From Candidatus Omnitrophota bacterium (lineage in GTDB: Bacteria; Hinthialibacterota; Hinthialibacteria; Hinthialibacterales; JAKPRU01): a stretch of DNA of 38,202 nucleotides. Every line of letters starts with the position of its first letter. Within the stretch, counting starts at the first letter, position 1. A program made the position numbers and the translations under genes. The DNA lies in assembly GCA_029568995.1 (NCBI GenBank), contig JAKPYU010000502.1:1-38202 (forward strand), given 5' to 3'. The notes below the pieces were generated by a model. That model ran no database searches, had not been told where the DNA came from, and worked only from the letters and a program-made list of their open reading frames with translations. This document shows, piece after piece, positions 24,508-33,124 of the stretch.

Positions 24508-25398
24508 ATGATTCTTCAACCAGCGTCTCCCAGGCGATCTCGTCGGAAATTCAGACCCTGGAATCCGACAACCTACACCGCCATTCTTCTGATTGTCGCC
24601 ATTGTGAGTGTGGCCGGGTGGAAGATGGAGGAATCGGGCTGGATGGAGAACTCCGTGACCCATGTCATGAGCAGCCCGCTCCGTTTCCTGCAGGGAACCC
24701 GAGCGTATGTCCTCCATACGGTCAAGGAAGTCCGGCTGGCTATTCACACCCACAAAGAATTCGATCTGCTTCGCGAAGAGGCCGAACGTCTCCGGCAAGA
24801 AAACCAGGAATTGCGCATCGCGGCGGCGGATGCCGTCCATTTGCGCGCTCTTCTCGACCTGCCGGATCGGACTCCATTCCGGGCGCTGTCTGCGCTGGTA
24901 ATCAATCGCGACCTGGGGACCTCATTTGCCTTAATTATCAATCGGGGCAAAGAAGACGGGGTGGCGGTCAACCAGCCGGTGCTCTCGGCCTCCCAGGGAC
25001 TGGTGGGCCGGATTGAACGAGCGTTATCCAGGACCTCCCGTGTACAGCTGATTACAGACTATAACAGTGTGGTGGGCGTACGAGTTGAGAACAAATCCCT
25101 TGAGGCCATCGTGCGAGGCAGTCCTAAGGAAGGATTGCTGATCATGAGCGATCTCTTTCTGACCGGCGATGCGCATATTGTCCCTGAACCGGGAGACCGG
25201 ATTTTGACATCGGGATTCGGGCGGGTCTTTCCGCCGGATCTTCTTGTGGGTGAGGTGCTCGGACCGGATGAAAACCAGGAAGGAGCCTATCGAGTGGCTC
25301 CCACTGTGGACACCCGAAAAGTTTACGAACTGTTGATTTTGCTTGATATCGAGCGTCGAGAAGAGCTGGAATTACTGGAGCCGTCGGAGGTTTCTTAG
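24508..25398 (+). CDS. mreC: Rod shape-determining protein MreC
   Basis: A 296-residue protein with a basic cytoplasmic N-terminus, one transmembrane helix (about 24-38), a coiled coil rich in Leu/Glu (LLREEAERLRQENQELR, about 87-105) and then the beta-rich periplasmic MreC domain with ALVINRDLGTSFALIINRGKEDGV and GDRILTSGFGRVFPPDLLVGEV, all typical. It links MreB and MreD to PBP2 in the periplasm. AGG lies 8 bases before the ATG. The 138 bases between mreB and mreC carry no recognisable element. Confidence 0.93.
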   Translation: MILQPASPRRSRRKFRPWNPTTYTAILLIVAIVSVAGWKMEESGWMENSVTHVMSSPLRFLQGTRAYVLHTVKEVRLAIHTHKEFDLLREEAERLRQENQELRIAAADAVHLRALLDLPDRTPFRALSALVINRDLGTSFALIINRGKEDGVAVNQPVLSASQGLVGRIERALSRTSRVQLITDYNSVVGVRVENKSLEAIVRGSPKEGLLIMSDLFLTGDAHIVPEPGDRILTSGFGRVFPPDLLVGEVLGPDENQEGAYRVAPTVDTRKVYELLILLDIERREELELLEPSEVS

Positions 25399-25425
25399 AA
25401 TCGCTCCGATGATAGAGCACGACTC

Positions 25426-25914
25426 ATGAATCTGTATCTTGGTTGCACCGTCACGTTTCTTGCAGACATGATCTGGCGGATCTTCCTGCCGGGATTGCCG
25501 TATCCGCAACTGGTTGTTTTGTGGCTTTTTTGGGAAGCGTCAGACACGGACGATTATGCGGTACCGACATTGGCGTTTTTTGCAGGAGCGGCCTGGGATG
25601 CGAGCCAGCACGGGATTTTCTTCCACCATTCCCTGGTGTGGCTTCTCCTTGTCCTGATTGTTCGGCGCTTGAATCTACATATCTGGTTCGAATATACCAT
25701 CACCCAGATTCTGTTGGCGCTGGCTGTTTCTTTTGCGACTCGTGGTTTGGGAGCAATTCTGTGGCTCTCTCGATTTTCGACCGACGTTGCAGAGACACGA
25801 TTCTTTGAATTTCTCCTGATCGGAGCAGGCATTGATGCCCTGCTTTTCCCGGTTTTATGTCGGGTGGGGCGGTCTCAAACAAAACGATCCTTATTCAGCA
25901 CGGTGGGATCATGA
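25426..25914 (+). CDS. mreD: Rod shape-determining protein MreD-like
   Basis: A 162-residue protein with about five hydrophobic helices. Sequence similarity to other MreD proteins is low, as usual for this fast-evolving family, but length, topology, the acidic loop before the second helix and position between mreC and mrdA all fit. Its stop overlaps the mrdA start (ATGA), indicating coupled translation. It is an inner-membrane partner of MreC. Confidence 0.85.
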   Translation: MNLYLGCTVTFLADMIWRIFLPGLPYPQLVVLWLFWEASDTDDYAVPTLAFFAGAAWDASQHGIFFHHSLVWLLLVLIVRRLNLHIWFEYTITQILLALAVSFATRGLGAILWLSRFSTDVAETRFFEFLLIGAGIDALLFPVLCRVGRSQTKRSLFSTVGS

Positions 25915-27737
25915 GGCGGAGACAACGATATGCAGGGGGGGGGATGCCCTCCATGGAAACGGTATACCGCATCCGACGGGTGGGGATCGGGATCTCCCTG
26001 GTTGTTTCGATCCTGGTTTTTCGACTGTGGTCCCTGCAGTTTCTGGAGGGCGAACAATACTTGCAGCAATCCATCAAGAATTACGAAGAGGGCGTGAAAA
26101 TTCCCAGTATGCGCGGGCGGATTCTCGATCGGAATTTCAATGTGCTGGCCGAGGACAGGCCGGATTACAACGTGTTGTTTGACAAGTCGTTGTGTCCGGA
26201 TAAAGAGCAACAAGACGCGTTGCTGGTCACTCTTTCCGAGATTACCGGATATTCGGACGGTTTCCTTCGGAACAAACTCGCGGGAAGCACCCCGGATCTG
26301 AAAGGTCGGCGACTTCTGTTGCAGGCGGTTCCATTTCACACGATGGTGACCGTGAGCGAGCGTGCTTTGGAACTGCCGGGGATTGTAATGGAGAGCGTTC
26401 CGGGACGGCATTGGCTGCATGAAGATCTTGCCGCGCATGTGTTGGGATATGTCAGTGAAATTGACGCCGTCAGCCTGGAGCAACGGCGGGATGAGGGGTA
26501 TCGCATGGGCGACAGAATTGGAAGAAGCGGAATCGAGTGCAGCTATGAATCCTGGCTTCGGGGACGGGATGGTCAGCAGATCGTTCAATTGGATAGTCTC
26601 CGTCGTCTGCGGAATGTGCTGCGTGTGGAATCGCCCGCGGAGCGCGGAAGCGACATCATTCTGAATTTCGATTTGCGGCTGCAGAGGAAGGCCGAAGAGA
26701 TTCTTGGTGCGTCCGTGGGTGTGCTGATCGCCATGGATCCGCGAAACGGCGCGGTGCTCTGCATGGCCAGCAGTCCCCGCTACAATCCGAATACATACCG
26801 TAGAGATGCAGGACGTTTGGCCAACGACACAACCCATCCTCTCACCCACCGAGCAATTGCCGGTCTGTATCCGCCTGGTTCCGTGTTCAAGATTTTCGAA
26901 TCCTTCGGGCTTCTGGAGGAAGGGATTGTCAACGAGAACACCGAACAATTCTGTCCGGGGCATTTTTCTCTGGGGGTAAATCAGATTTGGCGTTGCTGGC
27001 GCAAATATGGGCACGGAAATGTGGACATTGTTGAAGCTTTGCGGATTTCCTGCGATGTTTTTTTCTACAAGTCCGGTAAGGCTCTTGGGATTACAAAGAT
27101 GGCCCGTTGGGCCGAGAACTTCCATCTCGGGATGACAACCGGTATCGATATTCCCTTTGAGAAGGCAGAGTCCTTTCCATCCATGGCCACAAAACGTCCA
27201 TGGTATGCGGGATACACAATCAATACGGCCATTGGACAGGGAGATGTCTTGGTGACACCCATGGAACTCGCCGTGGCGGTTTCCGCCGTGGCGAACGGTG
27301 GGACGCTGTATTACCCAAGAGTGGCATCGGGAGTGGTCCACTCCACGTCCGGTGAAACCTGGATCGAGCCGTTCCCTCCGAAGGTGGCGGGAACTATCAA
27401 AGCCTCTCCGAAGACCTGGGACCTGGTTCGACGCGGATTATGGGAGGTAGTCAATACTCCCAACGGAACCGGAAGACGATGCTGGATTGCAGAGTTCCCC
27501 ACGATGGGAAAGACCGGCACAGCGGAGAAACCGCCGCTGGAACCCCATGCGTGGTATGTCTGTTTCGGTCCGGTCAGTCCGCCGGTAGACGATACCGGTC
27601 CCGATAAGGACAACATTCCTGAGATTGTGGTGGTATTTCTGCTGGAACATGGCGGGCACGGAGGGGAATCCGCCTCACCCGTGGTCAAAGACTTTCTGGA
27701 GTTTTATCTGAACGGTGGACGCGAAGACATTGCATAA
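25911..27737 (+). CDS. mrdA: Penicillin-binding protein 2 (peptidoglycan transpeptidase)
   Basis: A 608-residue class B PBP. It has one N-terminal transmembrane helix (about 26-42), the pedestal domain with SMRGRILDRNFNVLAEDRP, and a transpeptidase domain with SxxK at S324-K327 (PPGSVFK), the SCD motif at S380-D382 (the [SC]D form seen in PBP2) and KTGTAEK near the end. It cross-links new wall during elongation, in the periplasm, as partner of RodA. The start at ATG 25911 is chosen for the overlap with the mreD stop; a longer in-frame reading lies inside mreD. Confidence 0.95.
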   Translation: MRRRQRYAGGGMPSMETVYRIRRVGIGISLVVSILVFRLWSLQFLEGEQYLQQSIKNYEEGVKIPSMRGRILDRNFNVLAEDRPDYNVLFDKSLCPDKEQQDALLVTLSEITGYSDGFLRNKLAGSTPDLKGRRLLLQAVPFHTMVTVSERALELPGIVMESVPGRHWLHEDLAAHVLGYVSEIDAVSLEQRRDEGYRMGDRIGRSGIECSYESWLRGRDGQQIVQLDSLRRLRNVLRVESPAERGSDIILNFDLRLQRKAEEILGASVGVLIAMDPRNGAVLCMASSPRYNPNTYRRDAGRLANDTTHPLTHRAIAGLYPPGSVFKIFESFGLLEEGIVNENTEQFCPGHFSLGVNQIWRCWRKYGHGNVDIVEALRISCDVFFYKSGKALGITKMARWAENFHLGMTTGIDIPFEKAESFPSMATKRPWYAGYTINTAIGQGDVLVTPMELAVAVSAVANGGTLYYPRVASGVVHSTSGETWIEPFPPKVAGTIKASPKTWDLVRRGLWEVVNTPNGTGRRCWIAEFPTMGKTGTAEKPPLEPHAWYVCFGPVSPPVDDTGPDKDNIPEIVVVFLLEHGGHGGESASPVVKDFLEFYLNGGREDIA

Positions 27738-28971
27738 CGTGGACTATCTCATGCTGCTCAACGTGTTCGCGTTGACAGCCATGGGGGTCGTATTGATCGC
27801 CGGAGCGACCTACGGCAGACCGGACATGGAGGGCCTCTGGGTCCGGCAGACGCTCTGGGCCGGGATCGGTCTGACGGGCATTGTCTGTTGTCTTCTGATC
27901 CGAGTTGAATGGCTTCTGAAGTGCTCCTGGTTCCTATACCTCATTGGATTGGGATTGTTAGTGACTGTGTTCTATATGCGGCCGATTAAGGGGGCGCATT
28001 CCTGGATTCTCGTTTCAGGTTTTCCGCTGCAATTCCAACCCTCGGAGTTCATGAAGCTATTTGTGATCTTGTTCCTGGCTCATCGGCTGGCTCGGCACGG
28101 GGGGGAAGTCAAAGGATTCTGGGGTCTGTTCGAGCCGCTGTTGATCGGGGCTATCCCGGCGGTAATGACCCTGGCGCAACCCGATTTGGGAACCGCTATG
28201 ATTTACGCACCGATCACGCTGGTCATAATGTACGTTGCCGGGTTGCATCCCGCTTACTTTTTGTTGTTATTCTCGCCATTCCTGGGATTCCTGGGGATAT
28301 CGTCCAGCCTGCTTCATTTCCTGATCTGGCTCGTTGTTCTCAGTGCTATCCTGGTGTACGCGCTGTATCGGGAAGTTACTTTGCCGGTGTTCGCAACCTT
28401 TGGAGTGCTGAATCTCGGATCTTATGTTGGACTGCGCGTATTTGGACCGGGGATGTGGGAGCAGCTCCCACTTCACTGGAAGAACCGGATTGACGGATAC
28501 ATGAATCCCACTTTCGATACCCAAGGTGTCAACTGGAATTCGATCCAATCGAAAATTGCGGTCGGGTCCGGGGGATTCTGGGGACAGGGTTGGGGACAGG
28601 GAACGCAAAGCCGGTTGCAGTTTCTTCCGGAGGTCGAGACGGATTTTGTTTTTTCCGTTATGGCGGAACAGTGGGGATTTCTGGGGTGCGTAATTTTTCT
28701 CGGCCTGATTACGTTCCTGATCGCGCGAGGGCTGATCCGCGCCCAGAACAGCAAGCACCTTGCCGGTGCGATGGTGATCTGCGGCGTGATGACTCTCTAT
28801 GCGGCGCATGTTATTATTAATATCGGAATGGCCATGGGGCTTTTGCCGATCACTGGCTTGCCTTTGACCTTTGTCTCGAAGGGGGGATCATTCATGTTGA
28901 CCAATCTGCTGGCGGCGGGGCTGGTTCTCAGCCTTTGTCTGCATGAATCCCGCAACGAGTTCCGGGATTGA
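27715..28971 (+). CDS. rodA: Peptidoglycan glycosyltransferase RodA (SEDS family)
   Basis: A 418-residue, ten-helix SEDS protein. It has QFQPSEFMKLFVILFLA and AQPDLGTAMI (the catalytic Asp region), the large loop with NSIQSKIAVGSGGFWGQGWGQGTQSRLQFLPEVETDFVFSVMAEQWGFLG, and GLPLTFVSKGGSFMLTNLLAAGLVLS, all RodA/FtsW hallmarks. It polymerises lipid II glycan chains with PBP2. The GTG at 27715 overlaps mrdA by 23 bases and has GGAG 13 bases upstream; GTG 27739 is an alternative. Its stop codon overlaps the first bases of an interspersed repeat, so the last residues may have been altered by that element. Confidence 0.95.
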   Translation: MDAKTLHNVDYLMLLNVFALTAMGVVLIAGATYGRPDMEGLWVRQTLWAGIGLTGIVCCLLIRVEWLLKCSWFLYLIGLGLLVTVFYMRPIKGAHSWILVSGFPLQFQPSEFMKLFVILFLAHRLARHGGEVKGFWGLFEPLLIGAIPAVMTLAQPDLGTAMIYAPITLVIMYVAGLHPAYFLLLFSPFLGFLGISSSLLHFLIWLVVLSAILVYALYREVTLPVFATFGVLNLGSYVGLRVFGPGMWEQLPLHWKNRIDGYMNPTFDTQGVNWNSIQSKIAVGSGGFWGQGWGQGTQSRLQFLPEVETDFVFSVMAEQWGFLGCVIFLGLITFLIARGLIRAQNSKHLAGAMVICGVMTLYAAHVIINIGMAMGLLPITGLPLTFVSKGGSFMLTNLLAAGLVLSLCLHESRNEFRD

Positions 28972-29103
28972 GATTCCTCACTTCTTTCGGAATGACGCCC
29001 TTTTTGTCATTTCGACCACCCTTACCTGTCATTTCGACCGAAGGGAGAAATCTCTCCGATGAGTTCTTTTCCCCGCGAGATTCCTCACTTCGTTCGGAAT
29101 GAC
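28970..29103. repeat. Interspersed GAGATTCCTCACTTC..TTCGGAATGAC repeat cluster
   Basis: Two nearly identical 27-base direct copies (28970-28996 and 29077-29103, one base different) flank further GTCATTTCGACC units, one of them followed by GAAGGGAGAAATCTC in inverted sense (about 29028-29055). In translation the other strand gives CHSERSEESR, the hallmark of a repeat family dispersed in many bacteria. It lies between rodA and the convergent asparaginase gene. Confidence 0.85.
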
Positions 29104-29130
29104 ATGAAGAGAGCGATTTCATGCGTAGTG

Positions 29131-29997
29131 TCAGAATTCTCCGCCGAAGAATGGTGCTTCAATCAGGGAATCTTGTTCCCCTTTCCATACGGCGTACTGA
29201 AAGCCTTTTCGGGTGCTTGCCCCGCCGATTTCGCCCTGCCGGTTGCAGGCAATGAAACAACACTGCGTGGAAGTCTCGCGCTGCTGATGCCGGATACATC
29301 GGCGCACGACCTCCTGGCAGGCCTCCTGGGGGGATCGCCCTTGCCGCATCAACTCCACGACCAGAAAACTCCCGCAGATCTTCAGGATATCTTCGCCCAC
29401 GCCTGTTGCGGCGGCAGCGCCTGCCTCGTTGTCCGCATACAGACCGCCACCGATGAGCGGTGAATCCCCCACCCGCCCCGGCATTTTTCCCGCAAGGCCG
29501 CTTGTCGTGCATGCTGTCGCCAGGTCGCCATGCGTATCCAGCGCAAGAACACCAATGGTGTCGAAGAAGTCCTTCTTGATCCCGGTCCGCTGAAACTCCT
29601 TGAACCAGTTTCGGGAGTTCTCCGTAAGAAGATCCTGCTCCTGAAATCCGTGTTCGAGGGCAAATCGTTTCGCGCCCGATCCCACCAGAAACACATGCCT
29701 GCCGTCCCGCATTACTGCTTCCGCCACCTGTACCGCATGAAGGATGCCTTCCAGAGCACCCACCGCTCCCGCGTGGCCCGTGCGACCATCCATGACCGCT
29801 GCGTCCAACTGCACAACTCCCGCGCTGTTGGGAAGACCGCCGTATCCCACACTGTCTACCTCCGGGTCGGCTTCCGTGTGGGACACAGCGGCGATTGCCG
29901 CCGCCATCGCCGTACCGCCGTCAGTCAGAACTTCCGAACCGACTCGAACTGCCGCAAGACCGAACGGCCATGTTGCCACCAGAACAGGATTTGCCAT
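29131..29997 (-). CDS. Glycosylasparaginase / isoaspartyl peptidase-family Ntn-hydrolase
   Basis: A 288-residue protein of the asparaginase-2 family. It is made as a precursor that cleaves itself before the nucleophile Thr147 in DTIGV. GRVGDSPLIGGGLYADNEAGAAAATGVGEDILK matches glycosylasparaginases closely, including the Arg and Asp that hold the substrate carboxylate and amine; TTSG is also present. The usual His before Asp-Thr is Phe here (FFDTIG). Relatives cut the GlcNAc-Asn bond of N-glycopeptides or act on isoaspartyl or asparaginyl bonds. No signal peptide is seen, so it is probably cytoplasmic. A GAGGTG ribosome site precedes the ATG. It is divergent from the RidA-like gene, with 90 bases between. 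Confidence 0.9.
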   Translation of the reverse strand: MANPVLVATWPFGLAAVRVGSEVLTDGGTAMAAAIAAVSHTEADPEVDSVGYGGLPNSAGVVQLDAAVMDGRTGHAGAVGALEGILHAVQVAEAVMRDGRHVFLVGSGAKRFALEHGFQEQDLLTENSRNWFKEFQRTGIKKDFFDTIGVLALDTHGDLATACTTSGLAGKMPGRVGDSPLIGGGLYADNEAGAAAATGVGEDILKICGSFLVVELMRQGRSPQEACQEVVRRCIRHQQRETSTQCCFIACNRQGEIGGASTRKGFQYAVWKGEQDSLIEAPFFGGEF

Positions 29998-30087
29998 TAT
30001 TCACCTCGCTCCATGTCGTTTCCGGCAATATGATATCCTCTGAGTCGTTCATTTCGATAGAGGATTCCGCACAGGAGAACGGGCAGA

Positions 30088-30672
30088 ATGAATTCCGACA
30101 ACATTCTAAAACGGGGCGGGCTGGTCCGCCTTCAGCGCGAAGGAAGGCTGTTTCCGGTGGGGACATACAGCGACCTGGTGATCCGCGAGGAACTGAGTGC
30201 GTACATGGTCTCTGTCTCCGGCATGGCGGCCTGCGATCCGACAACGGGCATCGTGACCGGATACGAAGCACATAGCGGCGAATACGCCGCCGACGCGCTG
30301 GAAATTCAGATTGGAGATATTTTTATTCAGCTGGATCGTCACCTGAAACTTCTGGCGGACAAGTTGAACAGGCGCTGTGTTCTTGAGCGTGTCGAGGACG
30401 AGGCGAAAGAGGGGGATATTTCCATGCTGAATCTCTGCAAGGCTGTTATATACCTGCGCGGCGACCGGCCTGTGGATTTCCGGCGGTTTGATGATGCCTA
30501 CCGTGCGGAATTCGCGCGACGGGGTGTCGGTTCTTATCCCTGCCGAACCACCTCTATGGGACACCATCTGCCCATTGAGTCGGCCCTGGTGGAAATGGAC
30601 TTTGAGCTCGCGATTCCGAAAAATGCCGAAGAAATCAAAAAGACTCTTTGTGACTGGGGGATCTCGTTATGA
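30088..30672 (+). CDS. RidA (YjgF/UK114) family protein, long form
   Basis: A 194-residue protein, longer than the usual 125-150. It keeps the RidA core: VSGMAACDPTTGIV, a helix with QLDRHLKLLADKL, VIYLRG...DFRRFDDAYRAEF, YPCRTTSMGHHLPIESALVEMDFELAI with the Arg that binds the carboxylate of imine substrates. Known members hydrolyse 2-aminoacrylate and other enamine/imine intermediates from PLP enzymes, protecting other PLP enzymes from damage. Extra residues lie at the N-terminus (about 1-35) and in the middle. AGGAG lies upstream of the ATG. It overlaps the next gene by 4 bases, so the two are made together. Confidence 0.85.
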   Translation: MNSDNILKRGGLVRLQREGRLFPVGTYSDLVIREELSAYMVSVSGMAACDPTTGIVTGYEAHSGEYAADALEIQIGDIFIQLDRHLKLLADKLNRRCVLERVEDEAKEGDISMLNLCKAVIYLRGDRPVDFRRFDDAYRAEFARRGVGSYPCRTTSMGHHLPIESALVEMDFELAIPKNAEEIKKTLCDWGISL

Positions 30673-31853
30673 ATCGTGAATTCATGCCCGTTTGCCAGGG
30701 AGACTATCTCGTCGAGAATGCAGAAATCCTGCCGACACCGAGACCACTGTTCTTCTTTGACAAGTTGGAGGCCAACCGGAATAAACTTCTTCGAGAAACC
30801 GGTGGGCCGGACGGCCTTCGCTTGATGGCGAAGACAGTCAAATCGCCCGATCTGCTTCGGATGTACGTGGATGCGGGCGTGACCCGGTTTAAGGCCAGTT
30901 CCGTCGGAGAGGCGGAGAAGGCCCTGATACCGGCAGGCGCGAAAGACATTCTGATCAGCTATCCGCTTTTGGGGCCTCATGTCTCGGATTACCTGGAATT
31001 GTGCGAACGATTCCCCGATGTTCGAGTCTCGGCGCTTCTCCCCAACCGGGAATGCGCGGAGGCGCTTTCACGAGAGGCACAGGAACGTGCGCGTTCGGTG
31101 GACATCTTCCTGGATATCGATCCATATATGCACCGCACGGGGGTGGGATTTGGGGATCCGTTGTACCGACTGGCTGAGACCGTCCAGGCTCTTCCGGGCC
31201 TGCGTGTCACGGGCCTTCATGCGTATGACGGACATATCCATCACGACAATCCTCACGCGCTTGACATCTATGCCGAGAATCTGCTCCGGCAGTTGGATGA
31301 AACGGTACGCGACCTGGAGAAACGGGATATCGCTATAGAGGAAGTGGTGACTTCGTCATCTATCACGTTTGCCGCCGCCTCGGCGGCGTATCGAAGTCAG
31401 ATTCCGGCCTATCGGTGGATGCACACGGTTTCGCCGGGGACCTGTGTTCTCTGGGACTCCAACTACAATGACCTGCAAGCAGGGCATTTTGAATACGCCA
31501 TGGCAGTAGCGGCGAGAGTGGTAGATGTGATTGACCGGGACAGAGCGCAGATCGTCACCACGGATGCCGGAGTGAAAATGGGACTCTCGCCGGATGTCGG
31601 CCCGGTGCATGTAACAGCATTTGGGGGATATGCTGCATTTGGCGGGTCCGAAAGACACGGAACCTTCGTCTGGCTGGGGCACGACCGTTCGACCTGGACG
31701 CCGCTTGATTCATCGTCGCGGAAATCCGTGGGCGATGTCGTTCTCCTGTTCCCGCGCCATGTCTGCACCACATTGAATCAATACAATTACGGGTACATAG
31801 TGCGCAACGGTCGCATTGCGGAGAGAATCTGCATTGCGGGGAGAGACGGGTAA
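30669..31853 (+). CDS. D-threonine aldolase / D-serine dehydratase-like (DSD1) PLP enzyme
   Basis: A 394-residue fold-type III PLP protein (alanine racemase N-terminal barrel plus the D-serine dehydratase-like C-terminal domain). The PLP Lys is probably K55 in RLMAKTVKSP, matching KTHK of the family. HxC at H364-C366 (PRHVCTTLNQ) is the zinc site of eukaryote-type D-serine dehydratase and D-threonine aldolase. Such enzymes split D-threonine to glycine and acetaldehyde or D-serine to pyruvate and ammonia. Which reaction applies here cannot be told. GGGGGA lies about 7 bases before the ATG, and the gene is coupled to the RidA-like gene by ATGA overlap. Confidence 0.88.
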   Translation: MNREFMPVCQGDYLVENAEILPTPRPLFFFDKLEANRNKLLRETGGPDGLRLMAKTVKSPDLLRMYVDAGVTRFKASSVGEAEKALIPAGAKDILISYPLLGPHVSDYLELCERFPDVRVSALLPNRECAEALSREAQERARSVDIFLDIDPYMHRTGVGFGDPLYRLAETVQALPGLRVTGLHAYDGHIHHDNPHALDIYAENLLRQLDETVRDLEKRDIAIEEVVTSSSITFAAASAAYRSQIPAYRWMHTVSPGTCVLWDSNYNDLQAGHFEYAMAVAARVVDVIDRDRAQIVTTDAGVKMGLSPDVGPVHVTAFGGYAAFGGSERHGTFVWLGHDRSTWTPLDSSSRKSVGDVVLLFPRHVCTTLNQYNYGYIVRNGRIAERICIAGRDG

Positions 31854-31860
31854 GCGGTCA

Positions 31861-31888
31861 TTCACAGTCCAGCCACCGTATGTATAAT
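31861..31888 (+). promoter_or_regulatory. Sigma-70 promoter of the XRE-ImmA/DUF4411 pair
   Basis: TTCACA (31861-31866, five of six), 16 bases, then a perfect TATAAT (31883-31888). It lies just after the D-amino-acid enzyme gene, with a start near 31895 and a leader of about 33 bases. It gives the toxin-antitoxin pair its own promoter. The nine-base palindrome CATA-c-TATG overlaps the ATG start and could be an operator, but this may be chance. Confidence 0.65.
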
Positions 31889-31927
31889 GCTTCCGTGGAG
31901 AAAAATTCAGTCCGCGGATGACATACT

Positions 31928-33124
31928 ATGGGTCAAGCTGCAGCACATATTCAGCCCCAGCTGCTGATTTGGGCAAGAAAGAGTGCCGGATTCAGTCCTG
32001 AAGAGGCCGCAAAGAAGGTCGGAGTGACTCCGGATCGGTTTCAACTCTGGGAACGCGGGGAGACATGCCCAACCATCAATCAGCTTCAAAGCTTGGCAAA
32101 GACGTACAAACGTCCGTTGGCGGCTTTCTATCTGCCGACGCCGCCAAAGGAAGATCTTGCGTTGCATGACTTTCGGCGATTTCCCGACAGCAACGTCACA
32201 TTTCGATCACCGAAACTCCTTCTTGCCATTCGCCAAGCACGTTTCCGCAAGGAAATCGCTCAGGAATTGTACAGTTCCATCGAAGGACCTCCACCGCTTT
32301 TTCCTTTGAACCTGGACATACATGACGATCCAGAAGAAATTGGTGTCGCTATCCGGAATGTCCTCCGCATATCGTACGAAGAGCAAACAAGCTGGCACAG
32401 CGCCAACCAGGCGTTCAGTCGCTGGCGATCCGCCCTGGAGGAAACCGAGATTCTTGTTTTTCAAACATCCGGGATTGACTTGGATGAAATGCGGGCATTC
32501 TCTCTCAGCGAGATTCCCCTGCCGGTCGTGGTCCTCAACATCCGAGATACTTACACAGGCCGGGTTTTTTCAATGCTTCATGAAATCGTGCACATTGGAC
32601 TGCAGAAAGGTGGAATCTGCGACATCCGGGAGGATTCCGGTCAGATTGAAGCAGACCGCAAAATCGAGATCTTCTGCAATCAGATTGCCGGTGCTGCCCT
32701 TGTCCCAAAAGACCTTCTCCTGGCTGAAAAGACAGTCATCTGCAACCGATCCCGCAACGACTGGTCTGACGAGGACATTCAGTACCTGGCGAATCGATAT
32801 TCTGTCAGTCGAGAGGTTTTGTTGAGACGACTGCTGATCCATCATAGGATCACCAGGTCGTTCTATGAACAAAAGCAAAGCGAGTATGAGATGGAATTCC
32901 GAAGTCATGTCCCGGAACAAAAGAAAAAGATCCGCATTCCAACTCATCGAAAGGTGCTGGCCAGCGTCGGATATTCCTTTGCTCGACTCGTCTTAAGCAA
33001 CTACTACCAGGAGAGAATCACACCCGGCGATGTCTCGGAATTTCTTGACATGCGCCTGAAACACTTGCCAAAAATCGAACAAGAGATCTTTGGAGCGGGT
33101 CCACGTTCGGGAGTATCGGATTGA
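31928..33124 (+). CDS. XRE helix-turn-helix / ImmA-IrrE zinc metallopeptidase (probable antitoxin)
   Basis: A 398-residue two-domain protein. Residues about 10-67 are an XRE helix-turn-helix (PEEAAKKVGVTPDRFQLWERGETCPTINQLQSLAKTY). The middle-to-C-terminal part is an ImmA/IrrE metallopeptidase with HEIVH at 218-222 and the later Glu (IEIFCNQIAGAALVP, E247), the HExxH...E zinc site. This is the COG2856 type that in other genomes acts as an antitoxin or stress-triggered repressor, cleaving a partner regulator. The C-terminal 100 residues (about 280-398) are helical and of unknown role. No good ribosome site precedes the ATG. It ends in a TTGA overlap with the next gene. Confidence 0.88.
   Translation: MGQAAAHIQPQLLIWARKSAGFSPEEAAKKVGVTPDRFQLWERGETCPTINQLQSLAKTYKRPLAAFYLPTPPKEDLALHDFRRFPDSNVTFRSPKLLLAIRQARFRKEIAQELYSSIEGPPPLFPLNLDIHDDPEEIGVAIRNVLRISYEEQTSWHSANQAFSRWRSALEETEILVFQTSGIDLDEMRAFSLSEIPLPVVVLNIRDTYTGRVFSMLHEIVHIGLQKGGICDIREDSGQIEADRKIEIFCNQIAGAALVPKDLLLAEKTVICNRSRNDWSDEDIQYLANRYSVSREVLLRRLLIHHRITRSFYEQKQSEYEMEFRSHVPEQKKKIRIPTHRKVLASVGYSFARLVLSNYYQERITPGDVSEFLDMRLKHLPKIEQEIFGAGPRSGVSD

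Noticed and set aside
25875-27341. A 488-codon minus-strand frame opposite mrdA
   Set aside because: It is antisense to the unmistakable PBP2 gene; long antisense frames are common in GC-rich coding DNA.
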